NCBI GenBank assembly: GCA_937889225.1
Contig: CALAST010000068.1
Span: 1-64,000, forward strand
Direction of reading: 5' to 3'
DNA length: 64,000 bases
Source: an uncultured Lachnobacterium sp.
Lineage (GTDB): Bacteria; Bacillota; Clostridia; Lachnospirales; Lachnospiraceae
The position numbers and the translations under genes are program-made. This document shows positions 53,282-60,688 of the stretch, one piece after another (positions within the stretch are counted from its first letter, which is position 1; every line of letters begins with the position of its first letter). The notes beneath the pieces are model-generated. The model was not told the origin of the DNA. It did not search any database and saw only the letters and a program-made list of their open reading frames with translations.

Positions 53282-53488
53282 TATATGCAAATATATTTTT
53301 TAGCAATCATAAAATATGTTTCTTATATAAAAACTTATCAGTAAAATCAGATACATTCCTTTATAAAATGCTTAACTATATGATTAAGCAAAATCGGTAT
53401 TTTCCACACGAAACATACTGATACATTTTTTCTAAATAAAACAAATAATAAAACAGCACTTAACATTACAAAAAAAGGAGAATAAGAC

Positions 53489-54715
53489 ATGACATTATAT
53501 GATGAATTAGTTGCCCGCGGTCTTATCGCACAGGTAACAAATGAAGAAGAAATTAAAAATTTAATCAATGCCGGAAAAGCCACATTTTACATTGGCTTTG
53601 ACCCAACAGCGGACAGCCTTCATGTAGGACATTTTATGGCACTTTGCCTGATGAAACGTCTTCAGATGGCCGGAAATAAACCTATCGCTTTAATCGGTGG
53701 CGGAACAGCCATGATTGGAGACCCATCCGGACGTACCGACATGCGTCAGATGATGACAGAAGAAACGATTGCACACAACGTTGAATGTTTCAAGAAACAG
53801 ATGAGCCGTTTTATTGATTTTTCAGAAGGAAAAGCTCTTCTTGTCAACAACGCAGACTGGCTGATGGATTTAAATTACATTGATGTTTTACGCGAAGTTG
53901 GACCACATTTCTCTGTAAACCGTATGCTTACCGCAGAATGTTACAAACAGCGTATGGAAAAAGGGTTAAGTTTCTTGGAATTTAACTACATGATTATGCA
54001 GTCTTACGACTTCTACAAATTGTTTCAGGATTACGATTGCAACTTAGAATTTGGTGGAGATGACCAATGGAGCAATATGCTTGGCGGCACGGAATTAATC
54101 CGTCGTAAACTTGGAAAAGATGCACATGCTATGACCATTACTCTTCTTTTAAATTCCGAAGGCAAAAAAATGGGCAAAACACAGTCCGGTGCTGTATGGC
54201 TTGACCCGAACAAAACTTCTCCATTTGACTTCTTCCAGTACTGGAGAAACGTGGCAGATGCAGACGTATTGAAATGTATCCGTATGCTTACTTTCCTTCC
54301 AATGGAAGAAATTGAAGCTATGGATAGCTGGGAAGGTGCACAGCTCAATACTGCAAAAGAAATTTTAGCTTACGAATTAACCAAACTTGTTCACGGAGAA
54401 GAAGAAGCGGAAAAAGCAAAAGAAGCTTCTCATGCATTATTTGCAGGCAAAGGTTCTTTGGAACATATGCCAACTGTAACACTTACAGCTGACGATTTTG
54501 CAACCGGAAATATGGATATTATGGCAGTTTTAGTAAAAGCAGGTCTTGCGGAAAGCCGTTCTGATGCCCGTCGTGCTGTACAACAGGGTGGTGTATCTGT
54601 GGCTGATGTAAAAGTGACGGATATTTCTACTTCTTATGCAGCAGATGCGTTTACAAGTGAAGGATTGATTGTGAAACGTGGGAAGAAGAAATTTGCGAAA
54701 TTGATTATGAATTAA
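53489..54715 (+). CDS. tyrS: Tyrosyl-tRNA synthetase
   Basis: A 408-aa class I synthetase. FYIGFDPTADSLHVGHFM gives the HIGH motif as HVGH. YDCNLEFGGDDQWSNMLGG and KMGKTQSGAVWLDP give the substrate site and the KMSKS-like loop (KMGKT, usual in this subclass). A C-terminal S4 RNA-binding domain (LVKAGLAESRSDARRAVQQGG...) reads the tRNA. It is a cytosolic dimer that charges tRNA-Tyr. AAAGGAG lies 8 nt before the ATG. It is regulated by the T-box leader upstream and ends at its own terminator. Confidence 0.96.
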   Translation: MTLYDELVARGLIAQVTNEEEIKNLINAGKATFYIGFDPTADSLHVGHFMALCLMKRLQMAGNKPIALIGGGTAMIGDPSGRTDMRQMMTEETIAHNVECFKKQMSRFIDFSEGKALLVNNADWLMDLNYIDVLREVGPHFSVNRMLTAECYKQRMEKGLSFLEFNYMIMQSYDFYKLFQDYDCNLEFGGDDQWSNMLGGTELIRRKLGKDAHAMTITLLLNSEGKKMGKTQSGAVWLDPNKTSPFDFFQYWRNVADADVLKCIRMLTFLPMEEIEAMDSWEGAQLNTAKEILAYELTKLVHGEEEAEKAKEASHALFAGKGSLEHMPTVTLTADDFATGNMDIMAVLVKAGLAESRSDARRAVQQGGVSVADVKVTDISTSYAADAFTSEGLIVKRGKKKFAKLIMN

Positions 54716-54743
54716 TTGAAAAATTTATTCATAAAAGAAAGTA

Positions 54744-54779
54744 AAATGGAAGCATAGCTGAAATAGTATGCTTCCATTT
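54744..54779. terminator. Terminator after tyrS
   Basis: AAATGGAAGCATA and TATGCTTCCATTT form a perfect 13-bp stem with a 10-nt loop. It lies 28 bp after the tyrS stop and may also serve the convergent HEPN gene. Confidence 0.75.
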
Positions 54780-54840
54780 ACCATTAGTGACTTAATTGCA
54801 CTTTGTGCAACTTTCTGTTCCTATATTAACATTACTTATA

Positions 54841-55263
54841 TCAAATATTTGTTTTTTCAATTTTTAAATTTACAAACTCTTTTGTAAGTATTAATACCTG
54901 CTTTGCAACCTCTATCTGCTGTTCGGCTTCTCCCTTACTCGCAATATAAAAATCATCATAATCACTCTTATGGCGTATTACTTCTAACTTTGAAATTTTT
55001 CTCCCTAACTCTTTTGGAAAAATTTCTGTATGTACATAATTTTTATTAAAATATGCCAATGTATCTTTATGCTTTTTAAATGCTATCGGCTCTAAGGCAA
55101 GTACTGCCCCAACTGCATGAAAACATACGTAATAAGCTCTATTATTTGCTGCCTTATATTTTCCTGCTTCCAACAAAAGAATTGCTGACTCTAAATCATC
55201 TTGTGCCTGTTCTACTTTATATTCTGCAATATCTTGAAAAGTTCCTTCTTGTATTTCATTCAT
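54841..55263 (-). CDS. HEPN-domain protein, partner of an MNT nucleotidyltransferase
   Basis: A 140-aa, mostly helical HEPN protein. The motif NNRAYYVCFHAV (R42, H49) fits the R-x4-6-H nuclease signature. Its start codon shares one base with the stop of the upstream nucleotidyltransferase (TAATG). MNT-HEPN pairs work as toxin-antitoxin systems in which the HEPN RNase is neutralised by nucleotide addition from its partner. The longer upstream frame overlaps the partner and is not used. Another possible function is nucleotide-dependent stress response. Confidence 0.82.
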   Translation of the reverse strand: MNEIQEGTFQDIAEYKVEQAQDDLESAILLLEAGKYKAANNRAYYVCFHAVGAVLALEPIAFKKHKDTLAYFNKNYVHTEIFPKELGRKISKLEVIRHKSDYDDFYIASKGEAEQQIEVAKQVLILTKEFVNLKIEKTNI

Positions 55264-55586
55264 TAAATTGCAACTCCTTCCATACTTACATTTCGATAAA
55301 ACATATACGCATTTTTCCAATAATTGAAATGTTCCATATTTTGCACAATTGGCATAATCTCTATATCATTTTCCATATTAAAATCATATGTTATATCAAA
55401 TATCTCATCTTCACATTCCTTAAAATCTTTTAAATCTACAAGAATTAAAATATCTATATCTGAATCGCTTCTAAAATCACCTCTTGCATAAGAACCATAT
55501 AGAATCACTTCTTTGATATGCTTACCACATTTTTTTTCTAACTGTTTTCGATATAATTGTAATAAATAAAATATTTTTTCAGGCAT
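55263..55586 (-). CDS. MNT-type nucleotidyltransferase (antitoxin)
   Basis: A 107-aa minimal nucleotidyltransferase. The active-site motif GSYARGDFRSDSDIDILI (G31-S32, D43, D45) is intact. A third acidic residue is in the region DNIDIEIMP-like sequence (here ENDIEIMPIV). It is paired with the HEPN gene immediately downstream. In the characterised MntA/HepT case the enzyme AMPylates the HEPN toxin; the same chemistry is inferred here. Confidence 0.85.
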   Translation of the reverse strand: MPEKIFYLLQLYRKQLEKKCGKHIKEVILYGSYARGDFRSDSDIDILILVDLKDFKECEDEIFDITYDFNMENDIEIMPIVQNMEHFNYWKNAYMFYRNVSMEGVAI

Positions 55587-55699
55587 AACTCCCCCACTAA
55601 TTTTAAATATTCTTTCTTTGGTTATTTTTATTATATCCCAAGCCTATGATTTTGAATAGTTTTTTATTTTTCAAAAAAATATGCTTAAAATTAACTTCC

Positions 55700-56269
55700 C
55701 TAATTTTTCTCTTTCAACCAAACTCCAATACTTCCAAACACAAATACTCCCATTTTTCTTATTGGCACTATCCAAATCGAAACTGCTATTGCAAAAAACG
55801 GAATAACAAATGTAACCACAAATACATACACAATGCACCAAATGGAAAACGTTCTTGTTATCACACTTGCTACCGTTTGAAATATCATGGATACGAAAAA
55901 AACACCTGTCTGAAATACTGCGACTTTTTTTGTTTTTACTATACAAAAATCTCTATGGTTAATTGGAATATATTTGAGGAATTCTTCTATGGGATAAAAC
56001 TTCTCATTTTCATTATATATGTCATAAGGTCGAAGATACGCACCTGTCGCTGAAATCATACAAATTACCAAAAAAAGTAACATCAGTATATCTCCTGTCT
56101 TTATGGATTCCAGCATCAGTGAGAACGGCATGGTTATCCAAACAGTTCCCAATAATAATGCAATTCCACACATCATCCACATCATAGCTTTGTAAATACT
56201 TCTGTTTAAATATTCCCGATAGAACGCTTCTACCATTTTTTCGCTCTCTGTTTTATGCATACACAACAT
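55700..56269 (-). CDS. Membrane protein, likely permease of the adjacent ABC transporter
   Basis: A roughly 189-aa protein with five hydrophobic segments (for example YKAMMWMMCGIALLLGTVW and GDILMLLFLVICMISATGA). There is no domain with a name I trust. It overlaps the upstream ATPase gene by 17 bp, which makes it the natural membrane partner. The ATG after GGAGAGGCGG is taken; the next ATG (MHKTESEK) is also possible. Confidence 0.7.
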   Translation of the reverse strand: MLCMHKTESEKMVEAFYREYLNRSIYKAMMWMMCGIALLLGTVWITMPFSLMLESIKTGDILMLLFLVICMISATGAYLRPYDIYNENEKFYPIEEFLKYIPINHRDFCIVKTKKVAVFQTGVFFVSMIFQTVASVITRTFSIWCIVYVFVVTFVIPFFAIAVSIWIVPIRKMGVFVFGSIGVWLKEKN

Positions 56270-56906
56270 CCGCCTCTCCAAATTTTACAAGCTTTCCTTG
56301 TTCCAAAATACCTATGTAATCCATTTTTTGTACCATCTCATCTTGGATATGACTTGTCATTAATACCGATGCTGTTTCTTCCGCTATGATTTGTTGCAAA
56401 ATCTTAAAATAATCAATACGAAACACAGGGTCCATCCCTGCAGTTGCTTCATCAATCAAATAAAGAGCCGGTTTATGTGCCATTGCAAACGCAGTTTGAA
56501 ATTTAAACTGTTCCCCTCGTGAAAGCTTTCCGACTGTTTTTTCCGAAGATAAGTTCATCTTTTTCATGGAATTGTAAAATATCGTATCATCCCAATCCTT
56601 ATAAAATCGCCCTAATAATTCTCCACTTTGTCGACACGTAAACTCGGGAAAAAAGAGATTTCGTTCCGATATAAAACCAATGCGATTCATCATATCATTG
56701 TGGTCTGCTTGAATATCAATGCCTTCAATTTTAATTTTCCCTTTATACAGTTGTTTTGGATTTACAATATAATCGAAAAGCGTAGACTTTCCTGCACCGT
56801 TTTTTCCAGCAAGACCCATAATATATCCTGCTTTTAATGAAAAACTAACTTCTTGCAAGGCAAATTTTTTTGAAATTCCGGTTACATGATGAAACTCTAA
56901 AATCAT
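56253..56906 (-). CDS. ABC transporter ATP-binding protein
   Basis: A 217-aa ATPase. It shows Walker A (GLAGKNGAGKSTLFDYIV), a signature LSRGEQFKFQTAFAMAHKP, Walker B LYLIDEATAGMD and a switch His in VLMTSHIQDE. The length and the short signature (LSRGE rather than LSGGQ) match the YtrB/YtrE-like exporters. Its membrane partner overlaps the 3' end; a GntR-type repressor gene lies upstream. Confidence 0.9.
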   Translation of the reverse strand: MILEFHHVTGISKKFALQEVSFSLKAGYIMGLAGKNGAGKSTLFDYIVNPKQLYKGKIKIEGIDIQADHNDMMNRIGFISERNLFFPEFTCRQSGELLGRFYKDWDDTIFYNSMKKMNLSSEKTVGKLSRGEQFKFQTAFAMAHKPALYLIDEATAGMDPVFRIDYFKILQQIIAEETASVLMTSHIQDEMVQKMDYIGILEQGKLVKFGEADVVYA

Positions 56907-57058
56907 ACTTCCTCCTTTATTTTTAAATCCAAATTTTTTATTATATCATTTTTATCTGGTTTTACATATTTTGAAAGATATTTTTATATAAAACAGCTAA
57001 AAATAATGATTATATTTTATTCAAAATAACCAATAATTATTTTATATCAAAAAGTGTT

Positions 57059-57095
57059 AAGCGGATATTCGCAATCCGCATTCGCTATTTGCTTA
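57059..57095. repeat. Dispersed intergenic repeat, copy between the gntR-like and ABC genes
   Basis: AAGCGGATATTCGCAATCCG followed by CATTCGCTATTTGCTTA. It is nearly identical to the copies at 28023 and 49862 and keeps the hairpin. It starts right beside the gntR-like stop. Confidence 0.85.
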
Positions 57096-57096
57096 T

Positions 57097-57468
57097 TCAC
57101 ACCTCATACAACGCTTCTACCATTTCCAATAATTCATTTTTTGCAAGACCTGCATCTTTTGCGTCTTGTATCACTTCCGTCAATCGTTGTTCTAACATCA
57201 TCAGTTGTTTTTCTCTTAAAAAATCCATATTGTATTCACAGACATAAAAGCCTTTTCCTACAACGGAGCGAATAAGTCCTTCTTTTTCCAGTTCTTCATA
57301 GGCTCGTTTTGTGGTAATCACGCTTACTTGCAACTCCCCTGCTAAAGCACGAATCGAAGGCAACGCTTCATTTGTTTTTAGTTCTCCTGTCACAATGGCG
57401 TTTTTTAACTGATTGACGATTTGCTCATAAATTGCCAATGTCCCTTTTGGTTGGATGATTATTTTCAT
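57097..57468 (-). CDS. YtrA-type GntR-family repressor
   Basis: A 123-aa protein with a GntR winged helix (TLAIYEQIVNQLKNAIVTGELKTNEALPSIRALAGELQVSVITTKRAYEELEKEGLI, with wing GKGFYV) and a short helical tail (about 80-123), the layout of the YtrA subfamily. YtrA proteins repress ABC exporter operons and release DNA under cell-envelope stress such as antibiotic pressure. It sits between the two ABC transporter gene pairs. A 48-bp palindrome on the promoter of the upstream pair is the likely operator. Confidence 0.9.
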   Translation of the reverse strand: MKIIIQPKGTLAIYEQIVNQLKNAIVTGELKTNEALPSIRALAGELQVSVITTKRAYEELEKEGLIRSVVGKGFYVCEYNMDFLREKQLMMLEQRLTEVIQDAKDAGLAKNELLEMVEALYEV

Positions 57469-57531
57469 AATTTTTCTTTTATCGCAATACGATACTCCTA
57501 TTTGTTTTCTTTGCTACTATCACAAGTTTGT

Positions 57532-57569
57532 AAACAGACACTCGCAATTTGCTTTGTTACTTGTTCCTA
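57532..57569. repeat. Divergent copy of the dispersed intergenic repeat
   Basis: AAACAGACACTCGCAATTTG, continuing to GTTACTTGTTCCTA, follows the same layout as the 52446 copy. It has diverged beyond the hairpin. It lies between the membrane-protein and gntR-like genes. Confidence 0.5.
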
Positions 57570-57594
57570 AGTTTTCTTATTCCCAATCCATGTT

Positions 57595-58335
57595 TCATAC
57601 ATTTGAAGCGGTTGGCTTCTTTGATTCGATTGAAATATCAAACTGTACCTCATAATTACAAATATCTTCTATTATGGCATAAAATCGTTCTTTTATAAGA
57701 ATAAAATCAAAAAATAGTAATACGAGTAATCCACCAACCACAACTCCGCAACCTTCTTTCCAATTATCAACTAAACCAATTGTATCAAATATTACCAACA
57801 TAAGAAAGGAAACTATCATACAAATCCAATTTAAGTATGCCGTTCGTATAATTCCATTCTCATCTCGAACTGCATAGTGAATCAATTGATTGCGTTTTAT
57901 CCGAAGTTCATTACTCACATACATTCCAAGTCCAAAAGAACTATGTGCTATCAAGCTTGCAAAAATGCAGATTGGACTTAGTCCATAGATACTGCCCCAC
58001 AAAATATGTAAAAAGAATCCAACTGCAACCGGAACACCAATTTTTACAACTATCATTGCCTTAATATATTGTTTTCGATTTTCCAGTCCCATAGGTGAAA
58101 GAAACATGGCTTTTGGCATTGGCAATCTGCCATTCATATTACTCCATACCATCAATAGCAATGGAAACAGTATCATAACCAAAAAAAGAAATGACTCTAA
58201 CCGATACCCATCCGTCTTATTAAAACCATTTAAAATCATACAACAATACAACCAGAAATCCGGTTTTTGTTTTGCATTTTTTAAATTTTTCGGATGTAAT
58301 GATAATATATAGGTATAAAATGCCTGCTTTAACAT
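57595..58335 (-). CDS. Membrane protein of the upstream ABC transporter
   Basis: A 246-aa protein with five to six hydrophobic helices (SFLFLVMILFPLLLMVWSN, MIVVKIGVPVAVGFFLHIL, GCGVVVGGLLVLLFFDFIL). I find no named domain, but the gene overlaps the ATPase gene by 7 bp and is thus its probable transmembrane subunit. It is the second gene of the operon controlled by the palindromic operator. Confidence 0.75.
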   Translation of the reverse strand: MLKQAFYTYILSLHPKNLKNAKQKPDFWLYCCMILNGFNKTDGYRLESFLFLVMILFPLLLMVWSNMNGRLPMPKAMFLSPMGLENRKQYIKAMIVVKIGVPVAVGFFLHILWGSIYGLSPICIFASLIAHSSFGLGMYVSNELRIKRNQLIHYAVRDENGIIRTAYLNWICMIVSFLMLVIFDTIGLVDNWKEGCGVVVGGLLVLLFFDFILIKERFYAIIEDICNYEVQFDISIESKKPTASNV

Positions 58336-59189
58336 ATGTCCACACCTCTTTCTCGTTTACTTATAAAATACATCCATTCTTCTATGGTTGGAGTGGTTAC
58401 GGTTAATTGCTTATCATATTCGGAAACTTTGCGATGACGCATAAGTGCTTTGGTGGAAAACTCCCCTTTTTCCATATGAATCACATATTTTTCCGGTAAA
58501 AGTTTCATTTTATAATCATCTCCTGCTACAATCCGATAACGGGAACGAATTTCTTCAATATCGGTTGCAAATAATACATAGCCTTGTTCCATATAAATGA
58601 TATAATCTGCAATCTTATCCAAATCATCCGTCAGATGTGTAGCAAGAATAATGGTATGTTCCCCATCTGCAATAAAATCCGTGAGTGCCTTTAAAAATTC
58701 TTCCCGAAATTCCGGGTCAAAATTTCCGGTTGGTTCATCTAAGAGTAATAATTTCGGATGATGTGCAAGTGCAAAGGCAAACTGAAATTTGAGTTCTTCG
58801 CCCTTGGATAAGTGTTTGTATTTCTTTTTCGCATCTAACTCATATGTTTTTAACAATTTTAAAAAATAAGGTTCATCATAATGAGAATAAAATCGTCCGT
58901 AAAATCTTGCATTTTCCAGTAAGCTCATATAGTCCTCAAATAATCGCTCTTGTAATACAACACCTATTTCATCATGCAACTCTTTTTCATTCGAAGGATA
59001 TTTCATTCCCATGATTTCTACTTTTCCACAACGTGGCTGATATAAGCCTAACAATATATGTAGCAATGATGTCTTTCCACAGCCATTTGCACCAATCAGA
59101 CCGATAATATAACCACAAGGAAGTTCAAGTGTAACGTCCTTTAGCATAAAAGTTCCGATTAATTTTCTTACTTTATTTAACTTTATCAT
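58329..59189 (-). CDS. ABC transporter ATP-binding protein (YtrB/multidrug-type)
   Basis: A 286-aa ATPase. Walker A is GLIGANGCGKTSLLHILLG, the signature LSKGEELKFQFAFALAHHPK, Walker B LLLLDEPTGNFDPEF, and the switch His is in IILATHLTDD. The last 70 residues form an extra C-terminal domain seen in YtrB-like export ATPases. It is the first gene of the cluster, with the GntR operator on its promoter about 200 bp upstream. Substrates are unknown; defence against peptide antibiotics would fit the family. Confidence 0.9.
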   Translation of the reverse strand: MIKLNKVRKLIGTFMLKDVTLELPCGYIIGLIGANGCGKTSLLHILLGLYQPRCGKVEIMGMKYPSNEKELHDEIGVVLQERLFEDYMSLLENARFYGRFYSHYDEPYFLKLLKTYELDAKKKYKHLSKGEELKFQFAFALAHHPKLLLLDEPTGNFDPEFREEFLKALTDFIADGEHTIILATHLTDDLDKIADYIIYMEQGYVLFATDIEEIRSRYRIVAGDDYKMKLLPEKYVIHMEKGEFSTKALMRHRKVSEYDKQLTVTTPTIEEWMYFISKRERGVDIC

Positions 59190-59372
59190 AGCAGATACCC
59201 CTTTCGTATGATGATTTTATCCCTCAAATACTTCGTAACTTTACAGTAGGTGCAACAAATCGAATTATTTTTCGAAAAATCTCTCTTTTATGGTGCAAAA
59301 TATGTTTTTCACCTTTTTTACCAACTCACATAAGTTTAAGAAATTATTTCTTTTGTATCTTTTATAAATGCA

Positions 59373-59427
59373 AAGTGTATATTTACTGTATATAATAATA
59401 TATACAGTAAATATACACTTATGTCAA
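59373..59427 (-). promoter_or_regulatory. GntR operator palindrome on the ABC-operon promoter
   Basis: Positions 59373-59394 and 59399-59420 form a perfect 22-bp inverted repeat with a 4-bp spacer (AAGTGTATATTTACTGTATA... and its complement). On the minus strand a consensus TTGACA (59422-59427) lies 17 bp before TATATA (59399-59404), so the right arm fills the promoter spacer and -10. It is the expected binding site for the YtrA-like repressor two genes on. Confidence 0.75.
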
Positions 59428-59673
59428 GGGATATTCTTATTTTTTATCCAATATCCTATTCTAACTCTTAACAATATGGGAATGGATAGTGCAAAATTAC
59501 TATGAAGCCTTAAAATGAATCGTTTCATTTATGATAGTGCGAATTTTTTAGCATGGGGATTTAGTAGGAAAATAATTTGTGAAAGAAATACAAACGATGT
59601 ATCCCAATCAATGAGTTGGACTTGTAAATGTTTTAACTTTAAGTTAGTTTAGTTGCTATCAACATCACGTTGT
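59428..59673. other. Gap between divergent genes, no feature beyond short hairpins
   Basis: No open frame is apparent in this stretch. It contains the short palindromic string AATGAATCGTTTCATT near 59514-59529. I see nothing else definable. Confidence 0.5.
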
Positions 59674-59702
59674 TTTACTAAGGTAAAGATTGGAAATATA
59701 AT
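59674..59702 (+). promoter_or_regulatory. Promoter of the XRE-FlhA-like gene
   Basis: TTTACT (59674-59679) and consensus TATAAT (59697-59702) are 17 bp apart, about 30 bp before the start. Confidence 0.6.
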
Positions 59703-59732
59703 CTAACTATAAAATATTTAGGAGGCACTAGT

Positions 59733-60395
59733 ATGCAAAGTAATATTGGAGAAACTATTTGCCAATATAGGCAAATGTGTAAAATGACACAAGAAGAATT
59801 TGCGTCAAGGATTGGCGTGACTGCACAGGCTGTAAGTAAGTGGGAGCGTGGCAATGGATTACCAGATGTATCCTTATTAGCTGGAATATGTAAGGTTTTA
59901 GGGGTTTCAGCAGGTTCGTTGATTGGAATAGAAGAAAGAATAGTAGAGAATGGAAATGTTACTGCAGATAAAGAAATAAAAAATAATATGATAGCCGAGC
60001 CATTGGTTTTAGAATTTGGAGTTGGCTTAATATCATATATAGTTTCAGGACTTGAAACCGATTATGTGAATAAAAAGCGAATGTTACTGGCTAAGAAGAC
60101 CGGAAAACTAATGCCGCTTTTACGAATTAGAGATAATACAGAACTTAAAGAAAATGAGTATCGGATTTCAGCCTTTGATAACCTCTTGTTTACTGCATTT
60201 GTTGATAACAAAGAGCAAGAACCTTATAAAAGAATAATAGATGATGTTCTGGATGTTTGTGATAAGAATTATGCTGTAATTCTAAATAAGAACATCGTAA
60301 AACTCATGATAGACAATTTATCAGAATTGTATCCGGGGATTGTTAAATGCCCAAACCCATTGATTTTATTGGGTTTTCTCACTCTTTTTATATAA
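59733..60395 (+). CDS. XRE regulator fused to a FlhA (FHIPEP)-like domain, C-terminally truncated
   Basis: A 220-aa protein. Residues 5-65 are an XRE helix-turn-helix (CKMTQEEFASRIGVTAQAVS, then KWERGNGLPDVSLLAGICKVL). Residues 89-205 resemble the cytoplasmic domain of FlhA/FHIPEP export proteins: EPLVLEFGVGLISYIV, a charged RMLLAKKTGKLMPLLRIRDN, TELKENEYRIS and IVKLMIDNLSELYPGIV. The end, from about 206, looks foreign: it is encoded by a hairpin-rich sequence that leads into an insertion-sequence scar, so the FlhA-like part is cut short. AGGAGG lies 8 nt before the ATG. There is no flagellar gene in the window. The function is unknown; the FlhA-like part might bind protein partners. Confidence 0.8.
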   Translation: MQSNIGETICQYRQMCKMTQEEFASRIGVTAQAVSKWERGNGLPDVSLLAGICKVLGVSAGSLIGIEERIVENGNVTADKEIKNNMIAEPLVLEFGVGLISYIVSGLETDYVNKKRMLLAKKTGKLMPLLRIRDNTELKENEYRISAFDNLLFTAFVDNKEQEPYKRIIDDVLDVCDKNYAVILNKNIVKLMIDNLSELYPGIVKCPNPLILLGFLTLFI

Positions 60396-60467
60396 ATTTT
60401 CTCTCCACTTATGATAAAATATAGCTATCAACAAACATCCCACTCATAAGAGGAGGAGAAAATTTAT
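60392..60467 (+). repeat. Long imperfect inverted repeat at the insertion-sequence scar
   Basis: ATAAATTTTCTC-TCCA-CTTATG (60392-60413) and its near-complement (60445-60467) form a long hairpin with a 31-nt loop. It lies between the truncated XRE gene and the transposase fragment and may belong to the leader or end of the inserted element. Confidence 0.55.
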
Positions 60468-60636
60468 AACTACATTTCAACACATGGCTTACTGTCTTAT
60501 GTCTTCACAAGTTGCTTCCTGCCCGGATACCAAGCAGCAGTACATCACTAGACATTTTTGTTATGCTGATAAATTTGCCATTCTCACCAATGGGCTTGGT
60601 ATTGTAAGAGATATCGCCTTTTTGGATGACGATTAA
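60466..60636 (+). pseudogene. Transposase fragment (DDE type)
   Basis: A 56-codon frame reading TTFQHMAYCLMSSQVASCPD, then RHFCYADKFAILTNGLGIVR, ending in DIAFLDDD and a stop. The ADKFAILTNGLGI...FLDDD stretch is typical of transposases of the IS1182/IS5-like kind in Lachnospiraceae. A good AGGAGGAG precedes it, but the expected ATG is now ATA. The rest of the gene is missing. It is probably the remnant whose insertion ended the upstream XRE gene. Confidence 0.6.
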
Positions 60637-60688
60637 TAATTACCTATACAGGATTCCATCCTCATTAGTTGCTTAGTTCAATTTTTGT

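Noticed and set aside
54175..54190. Damaged KMSKS motif in TyrS (KMGKT)
   Set aside because: KMGKT is normal for this TyrS subclass, so it is not a lesion.
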